Positions 7,968-21,911 of a stretch of DNA of 64,000 nt are shown piece after piece. The DNA comes from Nitrospira sp. (GTDB lineage: Bacteria; Nitrospirota; Nitrospiria; Nitrospirales; Nitrospiraceae). The stretch lies in the NCBI GenBank assembly GCA_015709715.1, contig CP054184.1:1969001-2033000 (forward strand), in the 5' to 3' direction. The translations under genes and the position numbers were made by a program. The notes beneath the pieces were generated by a model. That model was not told where the DNA came from and searched no databases. It worked only from the letters and a program-made list of their open reading frames with translations. Each line of letters opens with the position of its first letter. Within the stretch, counting starts at the first letter, position 1.

Positions 7968-8564
7968 ATGACATCCTCCAACAAAGTGCTCTGGGGTACT
8001 GTCCTGCTCTGCGCGACATTGGGAGGTGCCAGCCTGTTGGCGCCCGATTCCAGTGGATCCGAGGGACCCTCCGGGACGCTGCCGATTGAGACCGTGGCGA
8101 ATTATCTCCATGCCATCATTGACGCAGACCGAGACGTCTACACGCGGCATGTCGTGGAACGGATGCAGGCGAAGGGCATCGTGGTCGCCTCAGAGAATTG
8201 GGAGCAAAAAAACACACTACCTCTGCCCGCCCAATTTCTCATGGAGTCCGGTCGTCACGTGGCGAAGAAAGGCATCGGCGTACAATATCGACTCATCAGT
8301 CTGTGGCCGATCAACAAACGCAATGCGGCTGCGACCGACCTGGAAAAGACCGGGCTGGGCGCCATTCTCACCCATCCGGATCGTCCACACACGGGCTTCA
8401 CCAAAAACGGTGAAACACGATATTTTCATGCCGTCTATGCCGACCTGGCAGCTACGCAAGCCTGCATCGGTTGCCACAATGCCCATCCCGATAGCCCCAA
8501 GCGAGACTTTAAGCTCAATGATGTCATGGGAGCCATCGTGATCACCATCCCGGTTGGTCAATAA
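7968..8564 (+). CDS. Secreted mono-heme c-type cytochrome, DUF3365 family (paralogue)
   Basis: 198 residues from the ATG at 7968, which has a perfect AGGAGG ribosome site. It has a signal peptide (KVLWGTVLLCATLGGASLL), the same YLHAIIDADRDVYTRHVVERMQ helix as its neighbour, and a CIGCH heme motif at 166-170 followed by NAHPDSPKRDFKLNDVMG. It is alignable over its whole length with the protein at 6951-7523, with a different middle loop. The two are separated by 444 bases, so separate regulation is likely. Confidence 0.82.
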   Translation: MTSSNKVLWGTVLLCATLGGASLLAPDSSGSEGPSGTLPIETVANYLHAIIDADRDVYTRHVVERMQAKGIVVASENWEQKNTLPLPAQFLMESGRHVAKKGIGVQYRLISLWPINKRNAAATDLEKTGLGAILTHPDRPHTGFTKNGETRYFHAVYADLAATQACIGCHNAHPDSPKRDFKLNDVMGAIVITIPVGQ

Positions 8565-8591
8565 TCGCTCCGGTTGACTCCTGCTTTCAAT

Positions 8592-8623
8592 GACCGGCAG
8601 GCCGCAACCGGAGCCTGCCGGTC
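8592..8623 (+). terminator. Hairpin after the second cytochrome gene
   Basis: A perfect 11-base inverted repeat, GACCGGCAGGC (8592-8602) and GCCTGCCGGTC (8613-8623), with a 10-base loop. It lies 28 bases after the cytochrome stop codon and upstream of the convergent atpC end. There is no T run, so it may act as a weak or bidirectional terminator or protect the 3' end. Confidence 0.45.
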
Positions 8624-8813
8624 GCCTGTGAAACCGGAAGACTGTATTCACTTGCCTGGCGGGATACCGCCGAACGATCTTTGCTGTCCGGTGTTTGGTT
8701 CGCCGCCTCTACTGCCTCGGCTGGAACGTGACATACGGGCGGATGCGTGAGCGATGGGAAGAAAAGACAAGGCGGTATATATACAGACCTATGAGAAACC
8801 TGAGAACAAGGCG

Positions 8814-9233
8814 TTAGCCATGCACCCGGCGGGCGCGATCGGCGATCTTCTTGCGCAGACGAGCCTTTTCGAGACTGATCTGAGCGTCCTTGACCTCTGA
8901 GGGAAGGCCGCCAGCCTGCAGGCGCTGTTCCGCCTTCTCGACCGCCTTCTGCGCACGGTCAACGTCGATATCCTCTGCCTTCTCGGCAATCTCCGCCATC
9001 ACCGTGACCCTAGCCGGAGTGACCTCGACATAGCCCCACAGGATCGACATGTAGCGCCAGGTTTCTTGCGTCTTATAGCGCAGCTCGCCGATGCGAAGCG
9101 TGGACAGAAAGTGACAATGCCCCGGCAAGACTCCGAAGTCCCCCTCGCTGCCGGGAGCGACCACCTCATCGACCTCCTGGCTCAGGAGCAACTTTTCCGG
9201 AGTGACGACTTCTAATAAAATCTTCCCAGCCAT
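8814..9233 (-). CDS. atpC: ATP synthase F1 epsilon subunit
   Basis: 139 residues. It has the N-terminal beta-sandwich (ILLEVVTPEKLLLSQEVDEVVAPGSEGDFGVLPGH) and the C-terminal two-helix segment (IDVDRAQKAVEKAEQRLQ) typical of epsilon. It couples gamma rotation to catalysis and inhibits ATP hydrolysis. It is last in the atpHAGDC cluster, 86 bases after atpD. Confidence 0.95.
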   Translation of the reverse strand: MAGKILLEVVTPEKLLLSQEVDEVVAPGSEGDFGVLPGHCHFLSTLRIGELRYKTQETWRYMSILWGYVEVTPARVTVMAEIAEKAEDIDVDRAQKAVEKAEQRLQAGGLPSEVKDAQISLEKARLRKKIADRARRVHG

Positions 9234-9319
9234 TGTCCTCTTCCTGACCTCTAACGAAAAGTCTGACAGGTGGGTTGCTCTGACGTGCGCTGGTCTGCGA
9301 GCACAAGAGCGTCCGCCTA

Positions 9320-11670
<2,351 letters not shown>

Positions 11671-11705
11671 AGGTTGCGGAAGTATCCTGTTCAGATTGGC
11701 GGCGG

Positions 11706-13223
11706 TTACTTCGCTCCGTATCCCATCTTCTGTTTGAAGGTGGTGATGATTTCCTTGAGTTTGCCGCCGAATTTGTCGTCAATCTTGCTGATCGACGCGA
11801 CCTCTTTCCGAATGTCTTGGTGGTTCTGCGCAATGTAGTGGAGCAGATCGGCCTCGAACTGCTGCACCTTGTCGACCGGCACATCATCCAAGAACCCATT
11901 GACACCGGCGTAAATCGACAACACCTGGTCGGCCACGGGCATGGGCTTGTACTGCCCCTGCTTCAGTAGTTCGACCATGCGGACACCCCGGGCCAACTGC
12001 ATCTGCGTGGCCTTGTCGAGCTCGCTGCCGAACTGGGCGAATGCTGCCATTTCACGATACTGGGCTAAATCGAGCCGCAACGTACCGGCGACCTGCTTCA
12101 TGGTCTTGATCTGAGCGGATCCGCCGACGCGGGACACGGACAACCCCACGTTGATGGCGGGACGAATGCCCGAATAGAACAGGTCGCTGCCGAGATAGAT
12201 CTGTCCGTCGGTGATGGAAATGACGTTGGTCGGAATATAGGCCGACACGTCACCGGCTTGCGTTTCAATGATCGGAAGCGCGGTCAAGCTGCCGCCGCCG
12301 AGCTTGTCACTGAGCTTCGCAGCCCGTTCCAACAAACGGGAGTGCAGATAGAACACGTCGCCAGGATAGGCTTCGCGGCCTGGCGGACGACGCAGAAGCA
12401 GCGAGAGTTGCCGGTAGGCCACAGCATGTTTCGACAGGTCGTCATAGACGATCAAGGCATGTTTGCCGTTATCACGGAAGTATTCGCCGATGGCGGCCCC
12501 GGCGAACGGAGCCAAGAACTGCATCGGGGCCGCGTCGCTGGCCGTGGCCGACACCACCATGCTGTATTCCATGGCGTGGTTTTCTTCGAGCGTCTTGACC
12601 ACGCGCGCCACCGTTGAGCGCTTCTGGCCGATGGCGACGTAAATACAAAATACGCCCAAGCCCTTCTGGTTGATGATCGTGTCGACGGCAATGGCGGTCT
12701 TGCCGGTCTGGCGATCACCGATGATCAACTCACGCTGCCCGCGGCCGATGGGGATCATGGCGTCAATGGCCTTGATGCCGGTCTGCAGGGGCTCGCGCAC
12801 GGATTGACGGGTATTGACGCCGGGGGCGACGACTTCGATACGGGATGAATGCGCCGAGGTGATCGGCCCCTTGCCGTCGATCGGCTGGCCGATGGCGTTC
12901 ACGACGCGTCCGACCAGGGCTTCGCCGACGGGAATTTCTGCAATGCGGCCCGTGCGCTTGACCGGATCGCCTTCCTTGATCCCGACGTCATCACCCATCA
13001 ATACGGCGCCGACATTGTCTTCTTCCAAGTTCAGGGCGATCCCGTAGAGTCCACCGGGAAATTCCAGCATCTCACCGGCCATGGCGCCATCGAGTCCGTA
13101 GACCTTGGCGATACCGTCTCCGACCTGAATGACCGAACCGGTCTGGCTGACGTCGACTTGCTGGTCGAAGCCCTTGATCTTCTCTTTAATAATGGAGCTG
13201 ATCTCTTCCGCCTTGATCTGCAT
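11706..13223 (-). CDS. atpA: ATP synthase F1 alpha subunit
   Basis: 505 residues, full length. Non-catalytic nucleotide-binding subunit with Walker [16 protein letters not shown], the [48 protein letters not shown] block and the [14 protein letters not shown] motif. It starts 2 bases after the atpH stop codon. Confidence 0.97.
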   Translation of the reverse strand: MQIKAEEISSIIKEKIKGFDQQVDVSQTGSVIQVGDGIAKVYGLDGAMAGEMLEFPGGLYGIALNLEEDNVGAVLMGDDVGIKEGDPVKRTGRIAEIPVGEALVGRVVNAIGQPIDGKGPITSAHSSRIEVVAPGVNTRQSVREPLQTGIKAIDAMIPIGRGQRELIIGDRQTGKTAIAVDTIINQKGLGVFCIYVAIGQKRSTVARVVKTLEENHAMEYSMVVSATASDAAPMQFLAPFAGAAIGEYFRDNGKHALIVYDDLSKHAVAYRQLSLLLRRPPGREAYPGDVFYLHSRLLERAAKLSDKLGGGSLTALPIIETQAGDVSAYIPTNVISITDGQIYLGSDLFYSGIRPAINVGLSVSRVGGSAQIKTMKQVAGTLRLDLAQYREMAAFAQFGSELDKATQMQLARGVRMVELLKQGQYKPMPVADQVLSIYAGVNGFLDDVPVDKVQQFEADLLHYIAQNHQDIRKEVASISKIDDKFGGKLKEIITTFKQKMGYGAK

Positions 13224-13225
13224 GT

Positions 13226-13762
13226 CTACTCCTTCGTCAACAAACGCTGCATGGCGCCGAGTCGGCCTCGTACCGTACTATCCACCACGGTGCTCTCCAA
13301 GCGGATATGGAGACCGGCGACATGTCCGGGATCTGCATGAAAAGTCACATCGACGTCACGCTTCAGGACGTCGCGAAGCCGGGCGGCAATCCGTTCCTGC
13401 TCCGCCATCGGCAAGGTGGTCGCGGATGAGACCGAAACCTGTTGGGTCCCTTTGGACTCGTCCACGAGCTTGGCGAAGGCCTCGGCAATATCCGGCAGAA
13501 ACCCCACCCGGTTCTTCTTCACTAATTGATCGAGAAACTTATGGCCGACAGGCGGGCAGCCGAGACGGCCGGCCAACTCTGTCAGGACACTGATCTTGCT
13601 GTCTTCAGAAAAGGCAGGCGAGGCCACGGCATGACGCAACGCCGCCGACTGCGCGAAGGCGTCACCCAGTCCTTGAAGCGCCGCTTTGGCCGATTCAACT
13701 GTGGTGGTATCAAGAAGATCGAACAAAGCTTTTGCGTATCGACGTGCGACGGCTGTCTTCAT
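13226..13762 (-). CDS. atpH: ATP synthase F1 delta subunit
   Basis: 178 residues, beginning [17 protein letters not shown], the family N-terminal motif. The C-terminal domain includes [36 protein letters not shown] and the final [11 protein letters not shown]. It links F1 to the peripheral stalk. It is the first gene of the cluster; no F0 genes (a, b, c) lie on either side, since upstream is mnmA. Confidence 0.94.
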   Translation of the reverse strand: MKTAVARRYAKALFDLLDTTTVESAKAALQGLGDAFAQSAALRHAVASPAFSEDSKISVLTELAGRLGCPPVGHKFLDQLVKKNRVGFLPDIAEAFAKLVDESKGTQQVSVSSATTLPMAEQERIAARLRDVLKRDVDVTFHADPGHVAGLHIRLESTVVDSTVRGRLGAMQRLLTKE

Positions 13763-13842
13763 CTCAGTGGGTGTCCGCTACGATAACCGTGTTTTGATCA
13801 AACAGGAAGCTTTCGTGCGGTGGGCACGACAAAAAGCGCGCA

Positions 13843-13872
13843 AAGTTAGCATTCAGACGCGGGTACTGTCAA
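13843..13872 (-). promoter_or_regulatory. atpH: Sigma-70 promoter candidate for the atp operon
   Basis: On the minus strand, TTGACA (13867-13872) is a perfect -35. After 18 bases comes TAACTT (13843-13848), preceded by TG one base upstream, an extended -10. It lies in the 132-base gap between mnmA and atpH, about 80 bases upstream of the atpH ATG. Confidence 0.5.
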
Positions 13873-13894
13873 GGAGGGAACGAGACGTGAGGCT

Positions 13895-14977
13895 TCAGCT
13901 GCGTTGAATGATCCCGCCCCCCAGCACTCGATCGCCGTCATAAAATACGGCAGACTGACCGGGACTCAAGGCGCGTTGCGGCTGATGGAACCGAATCCGT
14001 ACGCCGACTCCGGGTTCCGGTAGGAGTGTCGCTGCCGAAGGCGCGCTCGCATAACGAATTTTCACGTCCGCGTCGAAGCGCTCGTGACGCACACGCTCAT
14101 CCAACAGGCTGAGATCGCCGACCAGACATTCCGTTTGCACCAGCTGCTCTTCGGTGCAGAGCACCACCTGCCTGGACTCAGGAAGCACCTTTTGCACATA
14201 GAGTCGCTGTCCGGTCGCCACACCAAGCCCGCGGCGCTGACCTGGCGTGTAAAACGCGACCCCCTCATGTTGCCCGAGAGTTTGCCCGGCCGGGGTCACG
14301 AACGCTCCAGGCTGCCTGGTCTCGGGCCGCTCCTTCTCGAGAAAGGTGCGGTAATCTCCATGGCTCACGAAACAAATCTCTTGGCTTTCCTTCAGCTCAT
14401 CCACGGGCAGTCCCAGCGATTCCGCCTCTTGCCAGACCTCCGTCTTTTGCAAATGCCCGACCGGAAAGAGCAGACGAGGCAGCCAGGCTGGATTGACTCG
14501 ATAGAGAAAGTAGCTCTGATCTTTGCGCGGATCGAGCGCCCGGCGAAGGGACCACTGCCCGTCCGACCGGGTGAGGCGAGCGTAGTGCCCGGTCGCCACG
14601 AAGTCGATGCCCCACTCGCACGCCAATACGTAGAGCGCACGTAGCTTCACCCGCTCATTGCAGCGCACGCAGGGGTTCGGGGTCGTGCCGGCGGCATACC
14701 CGTTGACGAAATCGTCGATCACCCCTTGCCGGAAGGCCTCTCGCTGATCGACTACGTCGTACGGAATGTTCAGTCGCTGGGCCACGAAGCGGGCAATGCC
14801 GATCTTGCAGCAGCCGCGTTCCTCCCAGCGCTTGGATGCCGCCACCTCCTCATCCTCATGCTCCCACACCTGGAGCGTCACGCCCTGGACGGCGAAACCT
14901 TGGCGTACGAGCAAAGAGGCGGCGACGGAGCTATCGACTCCGCCGCTCATCCCTAGCAGCACACTTTGCCTATTCAT
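13895..14977 (-). CDS. mnmA: tRNA-specific 2-thiouridylase
   Basis: Thiolates U34 at C2 in tRNAs for Lys, Glu and Gln. The 360-residue protein starts at MNRQSVLLGMSGGVDSS, whose GMSGGVDSS is the PP-loop ATP-binding motif. The catalytic cysteines lie in TPNPCVRCN and ESQEICFV. The open frame extends 47 codons upstream, but that would overlap the bactofilin gene and lies outside the family start. It lies 31 bases after the bactofilin stop codon, at the end of the par/bactofilin gene run. Confidence 0.94.
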   Translation of the reverse strand: MNRQSVLLGMSGGVDSSVAASLLVRQGFAVQGVTLQVWEHEDEEVAASKRWEERGCCKIGIARFVAQRLNIPYDVVDQREAFRQGVIDDFVNGYAAGTTPNPCVRCNERVKLRALYVLACEWGIDFVATGHYARLTRSDGQWSLRRALDPRKDQSYFLYRVNPAWLPRLLFPVGHLQKTEVWQEAESLGLPVDELKESQEICFVSHGDYRTFLEKERPETRQPGAFVTPAGQTLGQHEGVAFYTPGQRRGLGVATGQRLYVQKVLPESRQVVLCTEEQLVQTECLVGDLSLLDERVRHERFDADVKIRYASAPSAATLLPEPGVGVRIRFHQPQRALSPGQSAVFYDGDRVLGGGIIQRS

Positions 14978-15008
14978 TTGGAGACACCACGGGCGTGAGG
15001 GCGGCCGG

Positions 15009-15464
15009 TCACGGTTCCTGCGTCTTGACCTTTCCGCGATGGGCGACGAGGTCATGTACCCCAGGGTCCTGCGGCGACACAAGGTCCGCCCCCTCATCCT
15101 CGACCCACTTCTCGGCACCCATGCTGCTCATGCCGTGGAAATGCGCCCCTTCCTCGATTGAAATGGCGGGACTGTGAATATCGCCGATCAGGATGCCCGG
15201 CTTCTGGATCTCCACCTTTTGTTGCGCGGTCACAGTTCCTTTCACTCGACCGCTGATGGAGACTGAACCGGCTGCGATCACCCCCTTGATGATGGCGCTC
15301 TCCCCGACGATGACCGCCCCACCGGTGTGAACCTCACCTTCCACCCGTCCATCGATACGCACCGTCCCATCGAATGTGACGATACCCTTGAAACTGGTGC
15401 CCTTGCCGAGAAAGGTAAACTTGTCATCTTCCGCGACGGCCTGCTTTTTCGTTTCACCCCACAT
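15009..15464 (-). CDS. Bactofilin (first of two)
   Basis: 151 residues from the ATG at 15464, which has an AAGGAGG ribosome site. The central bactofilin domain is a right-handed beta-helix of short repeats (GTSFKGIVTFDGTVRIDGRVEGEVHTGGAVIVGESAIIKGVI...), framed by polar tails. Bactofilins polymerise without nucleotides into filaments that scaffold cell-wall enzymes or chromosome-segregation proteins. Its place after parA, parB and a second bactofilin points to a role in chromosome positioning. Confidence 0.9.
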   Translation of the reverse strand: MWGETKKQAVAEDDKFTFLGKGTSFKGIVTFDGTVRIDGRVEGEVHTGGAVIVGESAIIKGVIAAGSVSISGRVKGTVTAQQKVEIQKPGILIGDIHSPAISIEEGAHFHGMSSMGAEKWVEDEGADLVSPQDPGVHDLVAHRGKVKTQEP

Positions 15465-15592
15465 CGGTGTCCTCCTTCGCACACCCAACAATACGGATTG
15501 GCCGGGGCGCGGGCTGAATGGAAACTCCCGGTGCTCCGACGCCCCTCAAGGCTCCAGGCATCGGCCTGCTCACTCATCCTGGAAAGGGAGGG

Positions 15593-16069
15593 CTAACTAC
15601 TGACCAATTTGACGCCCTGCCCACGGGTGCTGCCCTGTGGCTCGCGGGTCGCCGGCTGGCTCATCTCCAGGGACCCATTGAATACTACGCCCTCCTCCAT
15701 CGATATGAGGGGCGCCTTGACTCCGGCATTCACGACCGCCGGTGATCGCAACTTGACCTTTTCCCGCGCACTGATGTCACCGGTTATCTTCCCCTTACAG
15801 ACGACGGTACCCGCCGTGATCTTGGCCGTCAGCACGGCATCCTCGCCCACCAACAACACCCCCTCCGTGTGGATCTCTCCGTCCAGCGTCCCGTCGATAC
15901 GCACCGTGCCGTTATACGAAATTACGCCCTTGAAACTGACACCCTTGCCGACAAAGGCATTGATTTCTTCATTCCCCTCACGCGGGACCGTAGCTTCGAG
16001 ATTTTCCACTTCAGTTCCCTCACTTTGTACGGCCTGACGCTTTCCATCCTGCTTGTCCTTGATCCACAT
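15593..16069 (-). CDS. Bactofilin (second of two)
   Basis: 158 residues with the same beta-helix repeats (GVSFKGVISYNGTVRIDGTLDGEIHTEGVLLVGEDAVLTAKI) and longer polar tails at both ends. It is paralogous to the 15009-15464 product, with near-identical first repeats (FKGxxxxxGTVRIDG). It lies 143 bases after parB and 128 bases before the other bactofilin gene, on the same strand. The two may co-polymerise. Confidence 0.9.
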   Translation of the reverse strand: MWIKDKQDGKRQAVQSEGTEVENLEATVPREGNEEINAFVGKGVSFKGVISYNGTVRIDGTLDGEIHTEGVLLVGEDAVLTAKITAGTVVCKGKITGDISAREKVKLRSPAVVNAGVKAPLISMEEGVVFNGSLEMSQPATREPQGSTRGQGVKLVSS

Positions 16070-16212
16070 TCCACATCCCTCCCACGCGTTACAGCATCGT
16101 CTGGTTCAGACCGAGCAGCCTTCCCACTCAACCATGACACAAGCCGTTTCAGCCAGTAAAACGCGCCTATTCTACTCCTGCCACAAGGGGAAAATCTCCC
16201 CAGAAAACAGGA

Positions 16213-17061
16213 TCAGTTCAGTAATCGCTCCACGATGCCGTCCAGCTCCTCGGGCGAGAAGTAATGGATGACGATTTTGCCGCTCCGCCGCCCCCTCACG
16301 ACATCTACTCGCGTGCCCAGGCGCTTCTGCAGCCGCTCCTCGAGATCGCTCCGAAGCGGGGCACGGATCGGGCGCTTGCCGGCCTTCTTCGCCTCGGCAT
16401 GCTCCTGCACCAGCCGTTCAGCCTCACGAACGGACAATTGCTCCACGACGATCCGCTGCGCCAAACTAATTTGAGCTGCGGGCGTGGCCAAGCCGAGAAC
16501 GACCTTCGCATGCCCGGTCGAAAGCTGATCAGACTCGACCAGCTGCTGCACCTCCACGGGCAAGGTCACCAGCCGTAACATATTGGCTACGGAAGACCGT
16601 TCCCTGGCCACCTTTTGAGCGATGGCGTCTTGCGTGAGGCCGAATTCATTCAGCATCCGCTGGTAAGCCCTTGCCGTTTCCATCGGGTTGAGGTTATCCC
16701 GTTGGAGATTCTCCACCAGGGCCAAGACCATGGATTCTTGATCGGATACGTTGCGCACAAATGCAGGAATCTTCAGCATTCCCGCCATCTTAGCAGCTCT
16801 CAAACGGCGTTCTCCCGCAATCAGCTCATAGATGCCGTCCCCCTTGCGCCGCACCAAGATGGGCTGCAGGATCCCGTTCTGCTTCAACGAAGCCGTCAGT
16901 TCGGCCAATTCCACCTCAGAAAATTGCTGCCTTGGCTGAAAGCGGTTCGGCACGATCGAATCCAACCGCAGCTCCTGCACATCGCCACGTTCTGGATCCG
17001 CCACAGGTCTCCCTGTGGGCAATAGGGCATCCAGTCCTCTACCGAGGGCTTTTTTCTCCAT
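16213..17061 (-). CDS. parB: Chromosome-partitioning protein ParB
   Basis: 282 residues. The N-terminal ParB/Srx fold contains the CTP-binding GERRLRAAK motif, followed by a helix-turn-helix (LTQDAIAQKVARERSSVANMLRL) that binds parS and a C-terminal dimerisation segment. ParB loads at parS as a CTP-dependent sliding clamp and recruits SMC. The ATG at 17061 gives the standard start MEKKALGRGLDALL; a TTG three codons earlier is closer to the AAGGAG site. It overlaps the parA end by 23 bases. Confidence 0.95.
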   Translation of the reverse strand: MEKKALGRGLDALLPTGRPVADPERGDVQELRLDSIVPNRFQPRQQFSEVELAELTASLKQNGILQPILVRRKGDGIYELIAGERRLRAAKMAGMLKIPAFVRNVSDQESMVLALVENLQRDNLNPMETARAYQRMLNEFGLTQDAIAQKVARERSSVANMLRLVTLPVEVQQLVESDQLSTGHAKVVLGLATPAAQISLAQRIVVEQLSVREAERLVQEHAEAKKAGKRPIRAPLRSDLEERLQKRLGTRVDVVRGRRSGKIVIHYFSPEELDGIVERLLN

Positions 17062-17815
17062 GGACCACAAACTCCTTGGCTAATAAACGATAGGCCTGCG
17101 CGCCCGCCGAAGCCACGTTGTACAGCAACACCGGCCGGCCGTAACTAGGCGCTTCGGCGAGTGTCACGTTGCGAGGAATCATCGTCTGATAGACGGTGTC
17201 ACCGAAGTGCCCACGCACCTGCTCCACCACCTGACGAGCCAGCGAATTACGTGCGTCGTACATCGTGAGCACGATTCCTTCGATCTCTAGGTCTGGATTC
17301 AACGACTGCCGCAGACGCTGAATACTCTCCATCAGGCGACCTAGACCCTCCATCGCGTAATACTCACATTGAACGGGAATCAAGACCGAATGCGCTGCCA
17401 CCATTGCGTTAATCGTCAGCAGGCCGAGCGCCGGGGGACAATCCAAGAGAATCGTGTCATATCGGTCCTCCACTTCTCGCAAGGCGCTTTTCAACCGCTG
17501 TTCCCGGTCCTCCACACTGACGAGCTCTACCTCGGCACCTGCCAGATGCGAGTTCGCCGGCGCCAGGGCAAGTCCGTTTACACCCGTCGCCATCACGATC
17601 GATTCAAGGCTCTCCTTGTGGATCAACGCGTTATAGACCGTTCTTTCCAGGGACATGGGAACGATTCCCAACCCGCTGGTGGCGTTTCCTTGAGGATCGA
17701 TGTCCACCAATAAAACCGATGATCCTTCGATCGCCAATGCTGCGGCAAGGTTTACGGAAGTCGTTGTTTTGCCGACTCCGCCCTTTTGGTTCGCCACTGC
17801 GATAATACGCGCCAT
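17039..17815 (-). CDS. parA: Chromosome-partitioning ATPase ParA (Soj)
   Basis: 258 residues. Deviant Walker A KGGVGKTTTS at about 11-20, with the signature Lys of MinD/ParA ATPases, LVDIDPQGNATSGL, and Walker B TILLDCPPALGLLT. It binds DNA non-specifically as an ATP dimer and moves ParB-parS complexes. A parS site lies 40 bases upstream of its start codon, so ParB spreading could affect its expression. Confidence 0.95.
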   Translation of the reverse strand: MARIIAVANQKGGVGKTTTSVNLAAALAIEGSSVLLVDIDPQGNATSGLGIVPMSLERTVYNALIHKESLESIVMATGVNGLALAPANSHLAGAEVELVSVEDREQRLKSALREVEDRYDTILLDCPPALGLLTINAMVAAHSVLIPVQCEYYAMEGLGRLMESIQRLRQSLNPDLEIEGIVLTMYDARNSLARQVVEQVRGHFGDTVYQTMIPRNVTLAEAPSYGRPVLLYNVASAGAQAYRLLAKEFVVHGEKSPR

Positions 17816-17854
17816 GCCCTTCCTAGCTCCTCATAAAGAGTACGTTTAGTTCAT

Positions 17855-17870
17855 TGTTCCACGTGGAACA
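17855..17870. other. parS centromere-like site 1
   Basis: TGTTCCACGTGGAACA, a perfect 16-base palindrome matching the bacterial parS consensus TGTTTCACGTGAAACA except for the symmetric T/A to C/G change. It lies between parA and rsmG and is the predicted ParB loading site. Confidence 0.9.
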
Positions 17871-17875
17871 TCCGG

Positions 17876-18544
17876 TCAGCGACGAAGGCCTGGCCTTGCA
17901 AATATCGACAACACTCTATGACCATAGCCAGCAGGAAGCTCATACTCGACTTCTGAATCCAAAGCAAGGTCATTGAGCCTGAAATCGGCCTCAACCTTGG
18001 AGGATCGATACAAAATCACCTTTCCCCCATCTCTCAACAATGAGGATAAGGCATTTCCTGCATCATCTACCCTCAACGCCCTCACGACGATATAGTCAAA
18101 CTTCCTCTGCGGCTGCCTGTTCGCATACTCATCCAACTTGAATGAGCAGACCCTGACCGACGAAAGTCCGAGCAGGCCGATCACATAACGCAAAAATGCG
18201 CTCCGCTTTTCGCTTGGCTCAAGCAATTCGACTACCAGCTGAGGCAGGGCGAATTTGAGTGGCAAAGCCGGAAATCCTGCCCCAGACCCGACATCCAACA
18301 CACATTTCAATCCAGCATTTTCAATAACTTTCATGCCGGCGACAGAATCAACGAAGTGCTTGGCCGCGACTTCCTCCTCGCTCTCGATGGCTGTGAGATT
18401 GATGGCCCGATTCCACTCTCTGAGCGCATGATAGTACCGCTCGAAGAGGTCGAAAGAGGATTCAGGAATGGGAAGAAACAGCTCGTCAGAGAATCGTTTG
18501 AGGTGCTGCCGCAGTCGGCTTGATCGATGTTCCACGTGGAACAC
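17876..18544 (-). CDS. rsmG: 16S rRNA (guanine527-N7)-methyltransferase
   Basis: 222 residues. SAM-binding motif VLDVGSGAGFPALPLKFALP, preceded by the RsmG N-terminal helix region (SFDLFERYYHALREWNRAINLTAIES). It methylates G527 of 16S rRNA. The assigned start is a GTG at 18544 whose first codons (MFHVEH) are encoded by parS site 2. There is no good ribosome site there, so a GTG three codons later (18535) is also possible. It sits in the classic mnmG-rsmG-parA-parB order. Confidence 0.92.
   Translation of the reverse strand: MFHVEHRSSRLRQHLKRFSDELFLPIPESSFDLFERYYHALREWNRAINLTAIESEEEVAAKHFVDSVAGMKVIENAGLKCVLDVGSGAGFPALPLKFALPQLVVELLEPSEKRSAFLRYVIGLLGLSSVRVCSFKLDEYANRQPQRKFDYIVVRALRVDDAGNALSSLLRDGGKVILYRSSKVEADFRLNDLALDSEVEYELPAGYGHRVLSIFARPGLRR
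18528..18543. other. parS centromere-like site 2, overlapping the rsmG start
   Basis: A second copy of TGTTCCACGTGGAACA, identical to site 1 and about 670 bases away. It overlaps the first codons of rsmG, which read through the palindrome as F-H-V-E-H. Confidence 0.9.
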
Positions 18545-18567
18545 TTACGCGAAATGGGATGAATGGG

Positions 18568-20442
<1,875 letters not shown>

Positions 20443-20459
20443 CGCACCACCATGGAGCC

Positions 20460-21893
20460 TTACTTTCCGATGCAAAATTCCGCAAAGATGCGCTGAAGAA
20501 TCTCATCCGTCGTGATGACACCGGTGATCTCACCCAGCGCATCGGCGGCGATGCGGAGATCCATCGCGACTAATTCGCCGGCTCGTCCCTGTTTCACCGA
20601 TTGCGTCGCTTGCTCAATTCCCTCCAATGCCCGTTTCAGCGCATCGGCATGCCGCAAATTAGTGACCATGGCGCCCTCCGCGGATTCCAATCGATGCGGA
20701 GTCAGGATGTCGCGGACCCGCTCACGCAGGTGATCGAGCCCTGCCAGCTCTTTCGCAGAAATCTCCACTATTCCGGCGCAAGCAGGACAGGCGAACCGGA
20801 CCTCTTCCAGCGTAAGCCGTTGCGGCAAATCACGTTTGTTGACCACAAGCAACGCACCGAAGGCTTCAGGACTCGCCAGCACAGCGCGATCGTCGTCGGT
20901 CAGCAGCTCGGAGCCGTCAAGGAGAATGAGCGCGAGATCCGCATCCCCCCACGCCAGCCGGCTGCGCTTGATTCCTTCCGTTTCCACCGGGTCCTGCGTT
21001 GCGCGAATACCGGCGGTATCAACCAGACGAACTGGGATGCCGCCGATCTGCACGACCTCTTCCAGCAAGTCCCGAGTGGTGCCGGGAACCGGAGTGACAA
21101 TCGCGCGCTCCTGCCGGAGTAAGGCGTTCATCAGACTCGATTTCCCCACATTCGGGCGACCGACGATCGCAACCAGGGCCCCCTCACGGCAGATGCGCCC
21201 TTCTTCGCTCGAGCGCAGCAATCGCCCGAGCTGACTCGAAAGGTCTGTCAGCAGTTTGGTGAGGTCCGCAGGCAGCACAAAGGCGATGTCTTCGTCGGAA
21301 AAATCGAGGGCGGCCTCGACATGAGACAGGGCAACGACCAGAGCTGATCTCAGCTCCTCGATTTCGCGCGACAGAACTCCCCGGCGCTGAGCCTGAGCGA
21401 CGGCCAGGCTCCGAGCCGTTTTGGCACGGATGGTGTCCAAGACAGCCTCCGCCTGAGCCAGGTCGAGCCGACCGTTTAGAAAGGCCCGTTGCGTGAACTC
21501 CCCCGGTCGCGCCAAGCGGCAACCCGCGGCCAGCAGGGCTCTACAGATGTGGTCCAACACGACCATGCCTCCGTGACATTGCACTTCGACGACATCTTCC
21601 CCGGTAAAGGAATGGGGACCGCGCATCACCACCACTAAAGCCTCATCGATCACCTGGGAAACTCCGGTGGCTCCGCCCCGATCAGTCGGTGAAGACTCGC
21701 CCGATGGTACCACCACATCGGCCGAGACCAACCGGCGCACCGGAAGGGCATGAAGGGATTGTCTTGAACGGAGGCTGACCACGCGGGCGGCAAGGTCCAA
21801 CGCACCTGGCCCGCTGACACGAACCACGCCGATACCGCCCTCACCGGGAGGAGTGGCAATCGCACAGATCGTATCGTCCAGGACAGCAGGCAT
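20460..21893 (-). CDS. mnmE: tRNA modification GTPase MnmE
   Basis: 477 residues. N-terminal folate-binding domain ([23 protein letters not shown]), helical domain with an inserted G domain (G1 [10 protein letters not shown]3 DTAGI, G4 NKRDLP), and the invariant C-terminal CIGK motif. It partners MnmG in U34 modification. It starts 18 bases after the yidC stop. Confidence 0.96.
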   Translation of the reverse strand: MPAVLDDTICAIATPPGEGGIGVVRVSGPGALDLAARVVSLRSRQSLHALPVRRLVSADVVVPSGESSPTDRGGATGVSQVIDEALVVVMRGPHSFTGEDVVEVQCHGGMVVLDHICRALLAAGCRLARPGEFTQRAFLNGRLDLAQAEAVLDTIRAKTARSLAVAQAQRRGVLSREIEELRSALVVALSHVEAALDFSDEDIAFVLPADLTKLLTDLSSQLGRLLRSSEEGRICREGALVAIVGRPNVGKSSLMNALLRQERAIVTPVPGTTRDLLEEVVQIGGIPVRLVDTAGIRATQDPVETEGIKRSRLAWGDADLALILLDGSELLTDDDRAVLASPEAFGALLVVNKRDLPQRLTLEEVRFACPACAGIVEISAKELAGLDHLRERVRDILTPHRLESAEGAMVTNLRHADALKRALEGIEQATQSVKQGRAGELVAMDLRIAADALGEITGVITTDEILQRIFAEFCIGK

Positions 21894-21911
21894 GGGGAGC
21901 CTGTCGATAAA

